Part shown: in pieces, positions 46,921 through 58,099 of the stretch
Position numbering within the stretch: position 1 is the stretch's first letter
Layout: each line of letters begins with the position of its first letter
NCBI RefSeq assembly: GCF_036323735.1
Contig: NC_086024.1
Location: 135,373,053 to 135,437,052, forward strand
Source of the DNA: Rattus norvegicus
Lineage: Eukaryota; Chordata; Mammalia; Rodentia; Muridae
DNA: 64,000 bases
Direction of reading: 5' to 3'
Translations under genes and position numbers: made by a program
Notes under the pieces: generated by a model
What the model was told of the DNA's origin: nothing
The model's database searches: none
What the model saw: the letters and a program-made list of their open reading frames with translations, nothing else

Positions 46921-48070
46921 AAGAAGAAGCAGAAGCAGCTTCTGACACACAGCACTTGCTTCTCAAAGAGGCAGTGTGGATACAGACCCAGTGTTCAGAA
47001 ACTGAACTGAGTTCTACCTCGACACCCAATTAAGTGACTAAGGTAGATAGGCACACAGGGGGCGTGAGCTGAGGTCCTTGCTGGCCCATGGCTCTCCTCC
47101 CTGACGTTGTCCTGGAAGACTGTGTAAACAGACTGAGAAGATCCTCACTGTGGCTGTTCTTGATCCGTGTTCCTGCAGTCAGGGAAGGGTACCCTCTGGG
47201 TCAGTGACCCCAGCCCCATCACATGTCTGCATTGCCATCCCTCCTGGTGGGAGCTATGCAGTGGAGGCCTTGGAACTTCCCGAGGGCCTTGGGTCTGAGA
47301 CCTGCTGGTTGCAAGTGTTTGAGGGAATTACCCCTACCAGGAGCAGCTCACTGGTTAGAAGACATCAGGTCTGGGGTAGTGACTAGGATTACTGCTTCCT
47401 CAGACTGGGCGGAAACACTCTGAGATGCCTCAGTCTCCCCTCTTGAAACTGGAGAAGGACAGCATGCTTGGTAACACCCCACAGCACAGGAATTCTGGGC
47501 CAGAGGTGTGAGGCAGCTGACAGCCACTGGAGCCACTGGTGCCTCTACACTGCTTTCAGAAACTCTGCGTCCCCCTCCCTGAGAACTGGTATCACCAAGT
47601 CAGCAGTGGTGGCCAAAAGTACTCAACACTACCTTCAAGTCCAGGCCCCACATGAGCGGTGAGCTGTGGAAGTGCCCACTAAATTGTGAGTTGGTGTATG
47701 AACACTCTGGGCAGAGAGTAGGGTGGTCATGAACTCTCAGTGAGGCCCCAGGATCCAGGAGAGGCGTGGACACAGGAGGGCATGGGTGGACTCGGCACCT
47801 CAGACATCCCTTCTTGCCTCAAGAGTGCTTTGGGGATATTGTTGCTGTGTAAAATTAAGCAAAGTCTTCAAATGTGCTATTACCAAATTTCAGCCCCTGG
47901 ACACCAACACATTACCCCTCTGTTCTCAATGACTTTGCATTACTAACATGAAACACAAAAATCACCAGAAATTCCACTCAGTTAAACGTATGTTATAGAT
48001 GGTTTGGTTGGGGAGAAGTGGGTTCCTTCCACTACTAGAAATCTGAATTCCACTCTTAAGTGAACATTGG

Positions 48071-48075
<5 letters not shown>

Positions 48076-48127
<52 letters not shown>

Positions 48128-48136
48128 CGCGCGCGT
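48076..48136. repeat. (TG)n(CG)n microsatellite
   Basis: About 22 TG repeats followed by eight GC repeats, a strong Z-DNA-type alternating tract. Confidence 0.97.
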
Positions 48137-48299
48137 ATGGAGGTGGCAGTGTTTGTTTTGCAGTTTGGCTTAAGAAGGAAGCAAGTGGAGAAGTTGGCCT
48201 ACACTCATAGAAGCTATACATCTTTCCCTGACAGCACACTGTCCCCTTCATGTCCTTTTACAAACAGCAGTATGTTTTACAGGTTTTGTTTTATTTTGT

Positions 48300-48392
48300 T
48301 CTTGGGACAGAGTCTTGATCTGTGGCTTAGGCTTTTCTGAACTCACTACATAGCCCAGACTAGCTTCAGACCTGCAACACACGTCCAGCCTA
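48300..48392 (-). repeat. B1-type SINE, antisense fragment
   Basis: 'cttgggacagagtcttgatc' and 'actacatagcccagactagc'. Confidence 0.55.
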
Positions 48393-48447
48393 ACAGAACA
48401 TGAGTTCTGAAGAACTTTGTGAATGGTGGTGGGTTGAAAACTAGAAT

Positions 48448-48556
48448 TTGCTGGGCATTGTGGCCTGCACTTGGAATTCCAGCACATGGGAGACTGAGGC
48501 AAGGCTCAGAAGTTCAAGGCCAGACAGGGCTATGTGAGACTCTTGTCTCAAAATGA
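48448..48556 (+). repeat. B1 SINE, diverged
   Basis: 'gctgggcattgtggcctgca', cttggaattccagcacatgg and 'tcaaggccagacagggctat'. Confidence 0.75.
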
Positions 48557-48960
48557 AGAAACTTGGAATACATCTTTTTCTCTCCCTAATATTTTCCTGG
48601 CCATATCCAGTTCAAGGCCAGATCAGCCTGTGTTATGCCTGTGGGAGACAAACCAGATACAAGAGAGGCTGAGCTAAAGCTCCCGATGTGTAATTTTAGA
48701 AACTGACATCTAACAAACCAGTTATTAGACCAAAGGATCCTCACCCATCTTCTCAGCTCTGTAATAAAAGCAGGTGGGAACCGATGGCTATGCTATTCCT
48801 TCAGACAATGTGATGGGGAAACAAAACAGTGTAAGCACAAGGAAACTCAGGAGCCAGGCAGAGGACCAGCGAGCCTGGGAACCCTGGCTAAACCCCCACC
48901 ACCCCACCACCACCTCCCATCATGGCTCTGGTCCCCAAAGAACAAAAACCATTCTTTTGG

Positions 48961-49142
48961 TTTATTTTAAGATTTATTTATTATCTATAAGTACACTGTA
49001 GGTATCTTCAGACACACCAGAAGAGGGCATCAGATCTCAATACAGATTGTTGTGAGCCACCATGTGGTTGCTGGGATTTGAACTCAGGACCTCTAAGGAA
49101 AAGCAGTCAGTGCTCTTAACCACTGAGCCATCTCTCCAGACC
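48961..49142 (-). repeat. B2 SINE, antisense
   Basis: 'agatttatttattatctata', 'cagacacaccagaagagggc' and 'actgagccatctctccagac', the reverse complement of a full B2. Confidence 0.94.
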
Positions 49143-49147
49143 AACAA

Positions 49148-49187
<40 letters not shown>
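49148..49187. repeat. Poly(A) tract, about 39 bp
   Basis: Uninterrupted A run directly beside the B2 head, not its tail, so it came from a separate event or expansion. Confidence 0.95.
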
Positions 49188-49188
<1 letters not shown>

Positions 49189-49404
49189 ATTCTTAGCAGG
49201 CAGGATAACCATGGCATAGCTGCTACATTTGAGAGCTGGAGACAAAGGTTGGTCAAGAGGAATAGTGTGCAGAGAGCTTTGTGAACTTGGCCCAGGACAG
49301 TGACAGGTAATTCATGCAGGGGTCTCCTCATCAGTAAGCACACTGTCGCACTGAGGAGAAGCAAAGGGCACAGCCAGAGACAGTGCTGTTCCAGCCCAGG
49401 AGGA

Positions 49405-49612
49405 AACAGGCACCTAAACGGGTAGAGGTGCTTGTGAACAGGCCTGATGACCTGACTTCAATCCCTACATCCTACACCATGGCTGGAGAGAACCAAATCC
49501 TGCAAATTGCCCTCAGACCCCGACATGTACATGTGGAACACACACACACACAACTGGAGGGAGGGGCAGGCAAAACGCCCATACACATAAAAGTAAAATG
49601 TTAAAAATTACA
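49405..49612 (+). repeat. B4/RSINE1-type SINE
   Basis: 'gggtagaggtgcttgtgaac', 'ctgatgacctgacttcaatc', 'tgccctcagaccccgacatg' and a CA-rich, A-rich tail. Confidence 0.75.
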
Positions 49613-49816
49613 CAGTCCGTGGTATTTTTTTACAGCACTGTGGACTGAGACAGACTGGTCAGGGAGGGGTTGAGGAACTGCTCCACATGAAGAATGAACA
49701 CTTTCCTCAGAGAACTGAACGCACACATTAAAGAAACTGACACCGTTGGTAAAACTGACCCCAAGTGCTATCAACAGAGCTGGTTCCTTTTGGAGGTTCT
49801 TGAGAAGGTGAGAGAG

Positions 49817-49905
49817 GGGGCTGGGGATTTAGCTCAGTGGTAGAGTGTTTGCCTAGCAAGCACAAGGCCCTGGGTTCGGTTCCCAGCTCCGAAAAAAAAA
49901 GAAAA
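49817..49905 (+). repeat. ID SINE
   Basis: 'ggggctggggatttagctca', 'ccctgggttcggttcccagc' and an A tail. Flanked by aaggtgagagag at 49805-49816 and 49906-49917. Confidence 0.96.
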
Positions 49906-50609
49906 AAGGTGAGAGAGTGTCTGGGTTAGGATGTAGATCAGCAGACTTGTGGGCACTGTGGAATTATACTGGGAAAAGGGCAACCTGTTCGTGCATTTGC
50001 ATGAGAAGCTAAGGTGATAAACGCCACATGCAGATATAGGGCCAAGAGTGTGTGGCCGTGAAGCAGGGTAACCCAGGGCGCTGCAGCGTCACAGAAGCCA
50101 GCAGCAAGAACCTGAAAACCAAGAGTGTGAGGACCCAGGCAACACAGGAACTGGAGAAGCAGCATGGAGGAGGAAGAAGATGGGGTCTCCTGCACCTTAC
50201 TAGAGATGCCTTTGTGTTTAGCCGGAAGCAGGGCCTATGTGGAGTTTGTGAATGTTACCAGAGAGGTCAGTGTCAACGCCTGGGCTCTAGCAGCCCTAAA
50301 AAGCTAGGCTAGCCCACTCATTTTCAGTATGTGGGTTAAAGAGACTAGTTGGGGAAAGCAGAGGAGACTAAATTCAATGTGGTCACACTAGGAAAGAAAC
50401 AAATGAGCTATGCCCACTCTCCCACCCTCGAATCCATCTTTGGAGTCCTAACGGGGTCGAGGTTTGGAGAGAGGGCAAGAGGTATGTATTACCAAGCAGT
50501 CCTGGTTAAGTGTGGTCCCACCATCATTGGCCAGACTCCAGTGTGTTCTGCAAGGTGGTCTGCAGTTGCTAGAACTGTGTAAAATCTCTTCCTAAGAGAC
50601 AAGCTCCTC

Positions 50610-50850
50610 TTCTGGCTGACACCTAGTTATCATTAACTGTCATCTTGGCCCATCACAGAGTCACCTGAGAAAGGAGCCTCCACTGAGTTATTGTCATTAT
50701 CGAGTTGTTCTGTAGATCCGTCGTTTAGAGTTTTCCTGATTGGTAACTGAAGGTGAAAGGTGGCACCACCCCATGGCCAGGTGATTCTGGAACGTACTTT
50801 TAAAAGTGAGTTCATTGGAGGCTGGCCTGGTCCTCAGAACAAGTTATAGG
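50610..50850 (-). mobile_element. Rodent mid-repetitive element, antisense, diverged; family not named
   Basis: The order 'cacagagtcacctgagaaag', 'gaaaggtggcaccaccccat' and ggccaggtgattctgg is that of the opposite strand of the family seen at 9198, with many substitutions. Confidence 0.45.
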
Positions 50851-51070
50851 ACCTGCCCTCACCAACCCCCTCCAAAAAAAAAAAAAACCTTAATAAAAAA
50901 TTTTAAAGCAAGTTAGTGACCCACCTAGCAGTGTCTTCTATGGTTTTTCTCTCTAGGTTTCTGCTCTGAATTCCCTTCATGAAAAGGATACAGGACTTAA
51001 AATCAGAATATCAGAAGAGGTGGTCTTAAGCAGGACCGTGGGTAGTTGATCGATTTAAATAGAAGGGAAG

Positions 51071-51220
51071 TTTGTTGTTGTTGTTGTTGTTGGTTTGGTT
51101 TTTTTTTCCTTTTCTTTTTTTCAGAGCTGGGGACCGAACCCAGGGCCTTGCGGTTGCTAGGCAAGCGCTCTACCACTGAGCTAAATCCCCAACCCCCTTT
51201 GTTGTTGTTGTTGTTGTTTG
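51071..51220. repeat. (GTT)n arrays flanking an ID element
   Basis: GTT repeats at 51071-51092 and 51199-51219 lie on both sides of the ID copy, as expected if the ID inserted into one array and duplicated part of it. Confidence 0.85.
51101..51197 (-). repeat. ID SINE, antisense
   Basis: 'cagagctggggaccgaaccc' and 'aagcgctctaccactgagct', with a T-rich side at the left. Confidence 0.95.
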
Positions 51221-51285
51221 ATTGTTTTTAAGGAGAGTGGAAGATCTGCACAACTTGATAAGGCTGTGGTCTTGAATTGCAAATG

Positions 51286-51463
51286 AGGGCTGAAAAGATG
51301 GCTCTGTGGTTAAGAGCACTGGCTACTCTTCCAGAGGTCCCGGAGTTCAATTCCCAGCAACCACATGGTGGCTCACAACCATCTGTGATGGGATCTGATG
51401 TCCCCTTCTGGTGTGTCTGAAGACAGCTGCAGTGTACTCACATACATGAAATAAATCTTTACA
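51286..51463 (+). repeat. B2 SINE
   Basis: 'gagggctgaaaagatggctc', 'ttcaattcccagcaaccaca', 'gtgtgtctgaagacagctgc' and a gaaataaatct end. Confidence 0.94.
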
Positions 51464-52175
51464 AATGAAAGCAAGGACATCTCTCTGGGTCTCAGGAGTG
51501 CAGAAGATCCCAGACCTCCCAACACCTGTATACCACATCCCTAGGAAAGAGGTTTTTAAGTCTCATAAGTGGTAAGTGACAAGTGCCTGATCTTCCATGG
51601 GATGCCACCTGCCACTGGTGACAGCCTGGAATCAACAGGAGGTAGCTGGCATTTCTCCATTTCCTGTGACAGGACTGCCTCTACGCCATGAAAAGGAATC
51701 AAACAGGCCATCACAATACTGTTCTACAGAACTGTGGCTGCAGGGAGCACCACCAGCTTGGGTGATGGCACCTCACCACTTTCCAGCTACCCCCCTGTTG
51801 GAGGACAGGGAGTTGGTTAAAAGCAGACACCCATAGTAGCAATTTCAGCTCCACCCACATGCCAGAAGAGGCAAAGGCTTGCCATGTAGGTGTGGGGAAG
51901 ATTACAGAGAGGAGGGTGCAAAGCCAGCAGAGGCAGCTAAGCAGGGGGCTCCCCCAGTAGTAAAACCATCCTATCCAGCTCTTAGGGCAGAAGTCAATGC
52001 TCCTGGAAGGTCAAGAAAGCAATCCCAATGGCAGGAGAGGAAAGGGTGGGTCATTTCAGTTTATTGTTGGTAGCTTGCAGATTTGTAGGGCCCTTAAAGA
52101 TACAACTGAATGAGTTTTAAAAGGTTAAGTGTTGAAAACATTTTCAGACAGTCTTACCATTTAGAAAGTCTGTCC

Positions 52176-52246
52176 TTAAACTCAAAATCCTACTACCCCA
52201 GCCTCCTGAATGCTGGCATTATAAACACGTTCCACCATGCCTACAG
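52176..52246 (-). repeat. Old B1-like SINE, antisense fragment
   Basis: 'ccagcctcctgaatgctggc' and attataaacacgttccacca. Confidence 0.5.
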
Positions 52247-52454
52247 GGCGTCATGTATTTTGACTCTGCAATTCTGCTCCTAGAAGTTTAGCCATCAGCA
52301 AAATTCATAGACTGAGCTGTGAGGCCAGCTACTCACGGTAGCACTATTCTCCATGTTGAAACAGAAACCAGGAATTATCCTCACCTGCCTGAAGTGTTGC
52401 TAACTGCAACCGTGAGCCGAGAAGTGAGAAAACCCCAGAGCACACTCCCACTCT

Positions 52455-52622
52455 TTAAGATTTTATCTTTTAAGTGTGTTTGTTTCTGTGCTCGGATTTG
52501 TACATACGAGTGCAAGGGCCCACGGAGGCAAGAAGACGGTTATAGACAGTTAGCCTGTCATGGTGCTCGGAATCTAAACTCAGATCTTCTGGAAGAGCTG
52601 TACTTGCACCTAACTGGTGAGT
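52455..52622 (-). repeat. Old B3-type SINE, antisense
   Basis: taagattttatcttttaagt tail and 'cagatcttctggaagagctg' head in reverse order; diverged. Confidence 0.5.
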
Positions 52623-53014
52623 GGTCTCCGTAGTCCCCCACTTCCCAAGAAGGGCAAGTTGAAACTAGAAGGGTTCTGGCACACATTCAAAATTCGAATT
52701 CATCCTCACCTCAGATCTAGCCTTTTCCTGCCGGCCCAATTCCTTCTCAAACAATCCACACTGCAGCCAAGAGGGTGCAAAAACATCTCTCCAACCAGTC
52801 ACCCCCAGGCTAGCCCATGAGCCCTGTACAAGCAGTGTCCCTATTACCCTATTCATCGCTGTACCTTCCACTCTGGCACCGTGTGGGACACTCCCACTCC
52901 AGCACTCACTGACTCTGTCTGATGGACGCATGTTCAGGTAGTGTGGGGTCAGCGTGAACAGCAAGATCCAAGTGGGGTTGGCGAGCAATCGAAGGTGGGT
53001 ATGTGTGTAAAAAC

Positions 53015-53110
53015 GGACGTGTTGACATACGCCTTCCATCCCAGCATTTGAAAGGTGGAGGCAGAAGCATCAAAGTTGAGACTCAGCAGAGCTGTCCAGT
53101 ACCAAAACCA
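53015..53110 (+). repeat. Old B1-like SINE
   Basis: 'catacgccttccatcccagc' and gaaaggtggaggcagaagca. Confidence 0.55.
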
Positions 53111-53229
53111 AAAAGCAAGAGGCTAACCGCAAGCATCCATGTAGGAATGAGATGAAGTGTATGCAGAAAGCAGAGAAGAGTTCAAAGCAAATAGGATATT
53201 AGCTCAGCACAGCTGCACCAGAACAAGAC

Positions 53230-53760
53230 AGCAGAGTAAACTTGGCCCTGTGAAGGTGTCCGCCATCTCCGCAGGGAGATGCACGGCGCAGCCTCTACGA
53301 CGCACGTGACTGGATGAGTCACAGCGCCAGGAAACCACTGGAAACCTCGGTTCAGCATCTCGAACGCAGTCTGACTTAGGACAAGGCAGCGACATATAGA
53401 GGAAACGGGCACAGAGGCCGCGTCCCTTGCCGGGAGGGGAGTGATGACCGCAGGCAGCCTGGGCCCACGTTCAGAAATTTGCCCCACAACCCACAGAACA
53501 GGGAGACCCCAAAAAGATTTAATATAAGAACATTAACCTAAATACGGCGCAGGGAAATGACGTAGCGCATCAACCAATCGGGAACTGACTGATTCTGAAT
53601 CTCGCGAGATTCACGGGAGGAGACTGAGCCAATCGCAATAGCTCTTCTTCCAGGCCGCGGTGATTGGACGGAGGACTCACATGATACTACGATGCCCACG
53701 TGACCGCGCCCTGGCGACATGTGACCCACCTGGCACTTTGCAGAAGTAACTTCTGGACCC
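53230..53760. promoter_or_regulatory. CpG-containing cluster of promoter motifs, no attached gene known
   Basis: Repeat-free and visibly richer in CpG than the surrounding intergenic DNA. Motifs seen: CACGTGAC E-boxes at 53303-53310 and 53697-53704, TGAGTCA (AP-1) at 53315-53321, TGACGTAG (CRE-like) at 53558-53565, CCAAT at 53574 and 53629, reverse CCAAT (ATTGG) at 53663-53667, and the palindrome TCTCGCGAGA at 53600-53609, bound by BANP in other mammalian promoters. The mixture resembles a TATA-less, possibly bidirectional promoter. It lies about 7 kb past Ppp2r5c and 9.7 kb before Dync1h1. It could equally be a distal enhancer or a dead promoter. Confidence 0.55.
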
Positions 53761-54116
53761 GGACAGTTAGGCGTCCCCTGGAACTAAACTGCAAGTCCTG
53801 TGTTACAGCCCTATCAATTTGCATTTGAAGGACTGGGTTGGTGACCAGGGTCGCATACTATCCACGTCCAGGAACCCCGAGACGTGGCCGTTAGCGTGGG
53901 GGAAGCTCTGAGAACTAAAGTAGCTGGGAGGCTGGGGATGCAGAGATATGGGCATTCGGATTAACACAGGAAAGACACCAGTAAGCAGAGACTGGGAACA
54001 CTTCCCACCTAGCGGCCGTGCGACGGACACACGGTAACATAAATAGGTAGAGGAGCTTGCTATGTAAGACTACGGAGGACCAGAACTCACATAGATAATT
54101 TTGAGCATCTGTCAGT

Positions 54117-54168
54117 CCCCCCCCCCACTTTCTTTTCCTTTCCTTTTCCTTTCCATTCCTTCCTTTCC
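54117..54168. repeat. C-rich then TTTCC/TTCCTT polypyrimidine tract
   Basis: A run of C followed by TTTTCC-type units; a similar CT tract continues at 54,307-54,385. Confidence 0.9.
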
Positions 54169-54169
54169 T

Positions 54170-54305
54170 CTATAAGACAAGGTCTTTCCTTGGCTGGCCA
54201 TATTTGTTTGTTTATATAACAGGGTGGAACTCACTGTGTAGACACTGAACTCAGATTTCCCTGTTTCTGCCCGTTTAAGAATAAAGGCGTACAGCACCTC
54301 CTGGC
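54170..54305 (-). repeat. B1-type SINE fragment, antisense
   Basis: acaaggtctttccttggctg, 'tggaactcactgtgtagaca' and gcgtacagcacctcctggct. Confidence 0.6.
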
Positions 54306-54399
54306 TTGTTTTTCTTTTCCTTCCTTCCCTTCCCCTTTCTTTATTACTTTCTTTTTTTTCTTCCTTTCTGTCTTTCTTCCTTTTTTTTAAACATTTATT

Positions 54400-54492
54400 T
54401 TTTTTTTTAATTTTTTTCAGAGCTGGGGACCGAACCCAGTGCCTTGCGTTTGCTAGGCAAGCGCTCTACCACTGAGCTAAATCCCCAACCCC
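54400..54492 (-). repeat. ID SINE, antisense, nested in a B2
   Basis: 'cagagctggggaccgaaccc' to aaatccccaacccc, flanked by taaacatttattt at 54388-54400 and 54493-54505. The duplicated target is the A/T-rich tail of the antisense B2 that follows. Confidence 0.94.
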
Positions 54493-54493
54493 T

Positions 54494-54669
54494 AAACATT
54501 TATTTATTATGTATACAGTGTTCTGTCTGTATATGTGACTACAGGCCAGAAGAGGGCATTGGATCTCATTACAGATGGTTGTGAGCCACCATGTGGTTGC
54601 TGGGAATTGAACTTAGGACCTCTGGAAGAGCAGTCAGTGTTCTTAACCGCTGAGCCATCTCTCCAGCCC
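54494..54669 (-). repeat. B2 SINE, antisense (host of the ID insertion)
   Basis: acatttatttattatgtata tail, 'ccagaagagggcattggatc' and 'gctgagccatctctccagcc' head. The younger ID split off the tail end. Confidence 0.92.
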
Positions 54670-55124
54670 TCTTCCTTTCTTTTTAATAAACTGCCTGTCT
54701 CTGACTCTGTCCCTGAGTCTTACTGTAGAAAATGTGTGCTGGTTCCCTCCAGGCTCAGCCATGCCCATTACAAGGAAGCCCTAATGGTGTCTGTTTCCCA
54801 CTGTTCCCTGCTGGTAACCCTGGGAGGTAGCCCTGGTACAGGGGATGCTCTGTCAGAAACATGGATACGATTCTCTCTCCATGGTGTTAGAATTTCCTGA
54901 ATAATAAATTTGCAACATACATCTCTTTTATTGATTTGATTTATTGAGTAGTCCTGTTTTCAGTTTTAATCACTTATAACTCGGATCACACATTACACCG
55001 CACACTGTAATTATTACAGAATGGCTATACAAGGTTAGAGTTCAGTGAGTTCACAGAGGCCTTCCTGGAGGCAGAGCCAGACAGCTGCTACCAATGCAAC
55101 ATTTGATGGTTTGGTTTGCTTGGT

Positions 55125-55265
55125 TTTGTTTGTTTGTTTTTCCAAGGTAGGGTTTCTGTGTAGCTCTGACTGCCCTGGAACTCACACTAGACCAGGCTGG
55201 CCTCAAACACACAGAGTTTGCCTCCCAAGTGTTGGGGTTAAGGGACTGTACCACCACCACCTGGC
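55125..55265 (-). repeat. B1 SINE, antisense
   Basis: GTTTGTTT tail, then 'tagggtttctgtgtagctct', 'agaccaggctggcctcaaac' and ccaccaccacctggc. Confidence 0.9.
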
Positions 55266-56019
55266 ACAAATACAGTATTTAGGGATTAAGGGGTCCAAGT
55301 GGATAACTGTTGAAGACACGGAGCTGAAAGAATAAGGATTTAGGCCTCAGGTGTAGTTTCAGGTGTAGGACGGGTGTAGCTGGATGAGTGGCTAGGTGTG
55401 TTGACGGCAGTCTGAAGGGCTGACCTGAAACCCTAGGTAAAGTTCTGAGGTCTCTGCTTCAGTGGGTGGTCATCACAATGTCAGACACCCTTGTTCCAGG
55501 GTCCATGTCAGGGTGCTATGGCTTTTGTGGGGCCTTAACTGGTCTAGTGCGTTTCTAGTTTGAAGCCTGATTTCCTGCTGTTTTTGTTCAGCCCAATGCT
55601 CAGTTTTTCAGTCTGCTTCAATAAGCCTGAAGAATGCTAACGCTCTACCTTTAGGAATAAGGTTGGTATTGGTTTATGCCTATGGTGTTGTTATAGTGTG
55701 GTGGCTTATGGTATTCTTAGGTGGTACTGGACAGGAAGTGGTCTCTAGATGAGTGACAAAGTCAGGGTCATCCTGCCTCTGCATTTGCACTCTGCATGGA
55801 GTTAAATCCTGCTTTTAACTTGGAGTAACATCGTGAGCACTCTGCTTAGTCTTTAAATTTTCTTTTATTTGTGTATGTGTGCACATGTGCGTGCACAAGT
55901 GTGTGCACACCACACTCGTGGAGACAGGCAGACAGCTTGTGGGTCCTGGAGATCAACCTCAAGCTGTTGGGCTTCATTTTACTATTTTAAGATTGTGATA
56001 AGATGCACCATCCTCCCAA

Positions 56020-56700
56020 AACAGCCCATGGGCCCCTCTTGCTCTCTTTCAGATCCATGGCCTCTCACCTCACTAGTGGTTGTTCTCTGCATATATGTAC
56101 ACATATACACATTTCTGAATATAGCCTGCTCAGCCTGTATGTTAGCCATATGGATGTTTTCAGGGCTTTGGATAAAGAGTTTGTTGTTTGATAAAAACAA
56201 ACTCTCGCCTAGGGAAGACTATGTCTCCCACTCCTACCATTCCCTAGTTACCTGTGTAGGATCAAGGCCACTCACCTGGGCCTGTCTATTGGTGACCTTA
56301 CTCACCTCCTGTCTAGGCAGTCATGTTGGTGAGACTTTATGGGTGTACTTCCTGGCGTTCCTAGGAGACACAGCCCCACAGAAAACCCCGTCCCCTTGGC
56401 TCTTCCAGTCTACCCACCCTCTCTTCTACAGTGTTCCCTGAGCCTTGGGTGCAGGATGTTTTGTCATTGTGTCCACTGGCACTGGGCTCCACAGTTCTGC
56501 ATTCTGTTTGGTTGTAGGGTTTTGTTTTGTTATCGTAATGATCTCCATCTCTTGGAAAAAAAGTTCCTTGAGGGGGGGTGTGTGTGGTGTAAGGACCACA
56601 CTTACATGTAGGTATAAGGACACATGTTTGGATTGTTATGGACTGTGTTGTCTTAGTCAAGTAGTGGTTGTAGGTTCTCCAAGAACCATGGCTTCGATAG
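56020..56700 (-). mobile_element. LINE-1 3' UTR fragment, antisense (Lx-type)
   Basis: The reverse complement follows the known murine L1 3' UTR order: 'gagaacctacaaccactact'-like start, aaggctcagggaacactgt, 'ataaagtctcaccaacatga', gactgcctagacagg, agaggccatggatct. Only the 3' end is present. It explains the 190-codon ORF on the + strand at 55,869-56,441. It is a different L1 subfamily from the copy at 4453. Confidence 0.8.
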
Positions 56701-57079
56701 CACTTAATAGGCAGGTTTCCATACCTAGAATATTCTCCATCTTGTTCGGTGAATCTTAGATCAAATTGGAGAGCCGTTAGTAACTGCCAAGGGACGCGAG
56801 CCACTACTGCACACTTAGGGTGGCTGTGCCGTGCTGGTCATTGTTGTGGCTCACAGGCATCATAGCTAAGTAGAAGTGTTGGCTGCCACCCTCCTTTGGA
56901 AGCTTGCGTGGTGCCTTCTGGTGCCATGAGTGGTGGGCAGTACCCTGGGAGGAGGCTTTCAGGTCAGTCCCAGCACAGGGGCTTCTGGCCCTGTTCTTGG
57001 AGTGGGAGATGTGTCCAGCAACAGGGTCAGCTTGGTTTTGTTTTCTAGATTTTTCCTCTTTGTTCTTTTGTGGGGAGGC

Positions 57080-57205
57080 AGGGGTGATCTCAGGTAGGCA
57101 AGGCTGGGCAACGTAGCTAGGAATGACCTTGAACATCTCATCCTCCTGTACCAACCTTCCCAGTGCTGGCTTGGAAACATGCAGGATTATGCAGTGCTGG
57201 GGCCA
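57080..57205 (-). repeat. B1-like SINE, antisense, diverged
   Basis: 'caaggctgggcaacgtagct' and 'cttcccagtgctggcttgga'. Confidence 0.5.
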
Positions 57206-57339
57206 AAACTGAGGGCGTCATACATACTGGCAAGTACTCCACATCGACGGCCCTTTGCCCAGTTCTCATAGGAGGAGCTATTCTTGTATTCATATCTCAC
57301 GCATTTACAGGAAACCGAATTAAGTGGTATAATTGTACT

Positions 57340-57960
57340 GAGGTAAAATAAGATAAAAAGACCAACTATTAGATACTGATTTACCAGTTTGATGATTTTC
57401 TGCTTGTACTACCCACGTGCCAAGAGTGACTTCACTTGCTACCTGAAACAGAAGAGACCTGGAGAAATAACAGAAATGATGGGTCGCTGCCCTTAGCAAC
57501 CAGCCAACTGTCACAGAACCTTCTGCAAAATCTCTCTTGCCCGCCTGCCCCACCTTGTGGTTTTAGAATATGAAATGAGAATATAAGCCAGACCCAGAAG
57601 GAAGCTTTTCACAGTCAGAAGCTATCCTGGTTTCAGTCCGCCGGTGACAGCTTTCGTTGTCACTGGTCTTAGAGTGCTCATTCTAGGGGGAAAAAAACCC
57701 ACATTTTTGGAGGCCCAGCAAGATATCACTGATTGAGACCCAGTTGGTCGAAAGAGGCTACCGCTGTTCCTGGGCCTCTTAGCCCACTGAAAGTCTCTGG
57801 AAATGGGAAGTGCACACCCTGACAGGATTCCAGGGACTCCTCTCAGTGACCAAGGGGACTGAGAAATGCAGGACCAGCGTCTCTGACTGGAAGAGGATGA
57901 GACTAGTTCGGATGTCCAGACCAGGTAAGGACCCCTGGGGACAGGCGAGAAGCACCGGTT
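57340..57960 (+). mobile_element. Possible LTR end, primer-binding site and leader of a decayed endogenous retrovirus
   Basis: A TATA-like block (gagaatataagccagac, about 57,569) is followed by a stretch ending in CA (57701-57703) and then tggaggcccagcaagat (57708-57724). That resembles a degraded tRNA primer-binding site, of the tRNA-Gln type. A leader-like segment with a splice-donor-like cagGTAAGG follows near 57,923. The left boundary is guessed. No intact gene remains. Confidence 0.4.
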
Positions 57961-58099
57961 GTGGGCTTAACCACTCTGCAGGAGACTGCATCCCCTCCAA
58001 AGCCTCAGTGGGATGCTGAGGACATGACGTCTCCAGATGAAAGCCTCAAGAGGATACTGAGGCACTCTGTTGGCCTCCAGAGAAATAGACTAGGAATTT

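Larger units (their letters stand above)
46541..53170. other. Intergenic region, left part
   Basis: Contains B1 copies (46771, 48300, 48448), a GT/GC microsatellite, B2 copies (48961 and 51286), a B4-type SINE (49405), ID copies (49817 and 51101), an unnamed rodent repeat (50610) and old B1/B3-like copies (52176, 52455, 53015). The stretches 46,990-48,060, 49,920-50,600 and 51,480-52,140 show nothing recognisable. Confidence 0.85.

Noticed and set aside
55869..56441. 190-codon + strand ORF
   Set aside because: It runs through an antisense L1 3' UTR and simple TG-rich sequence; not a gene.
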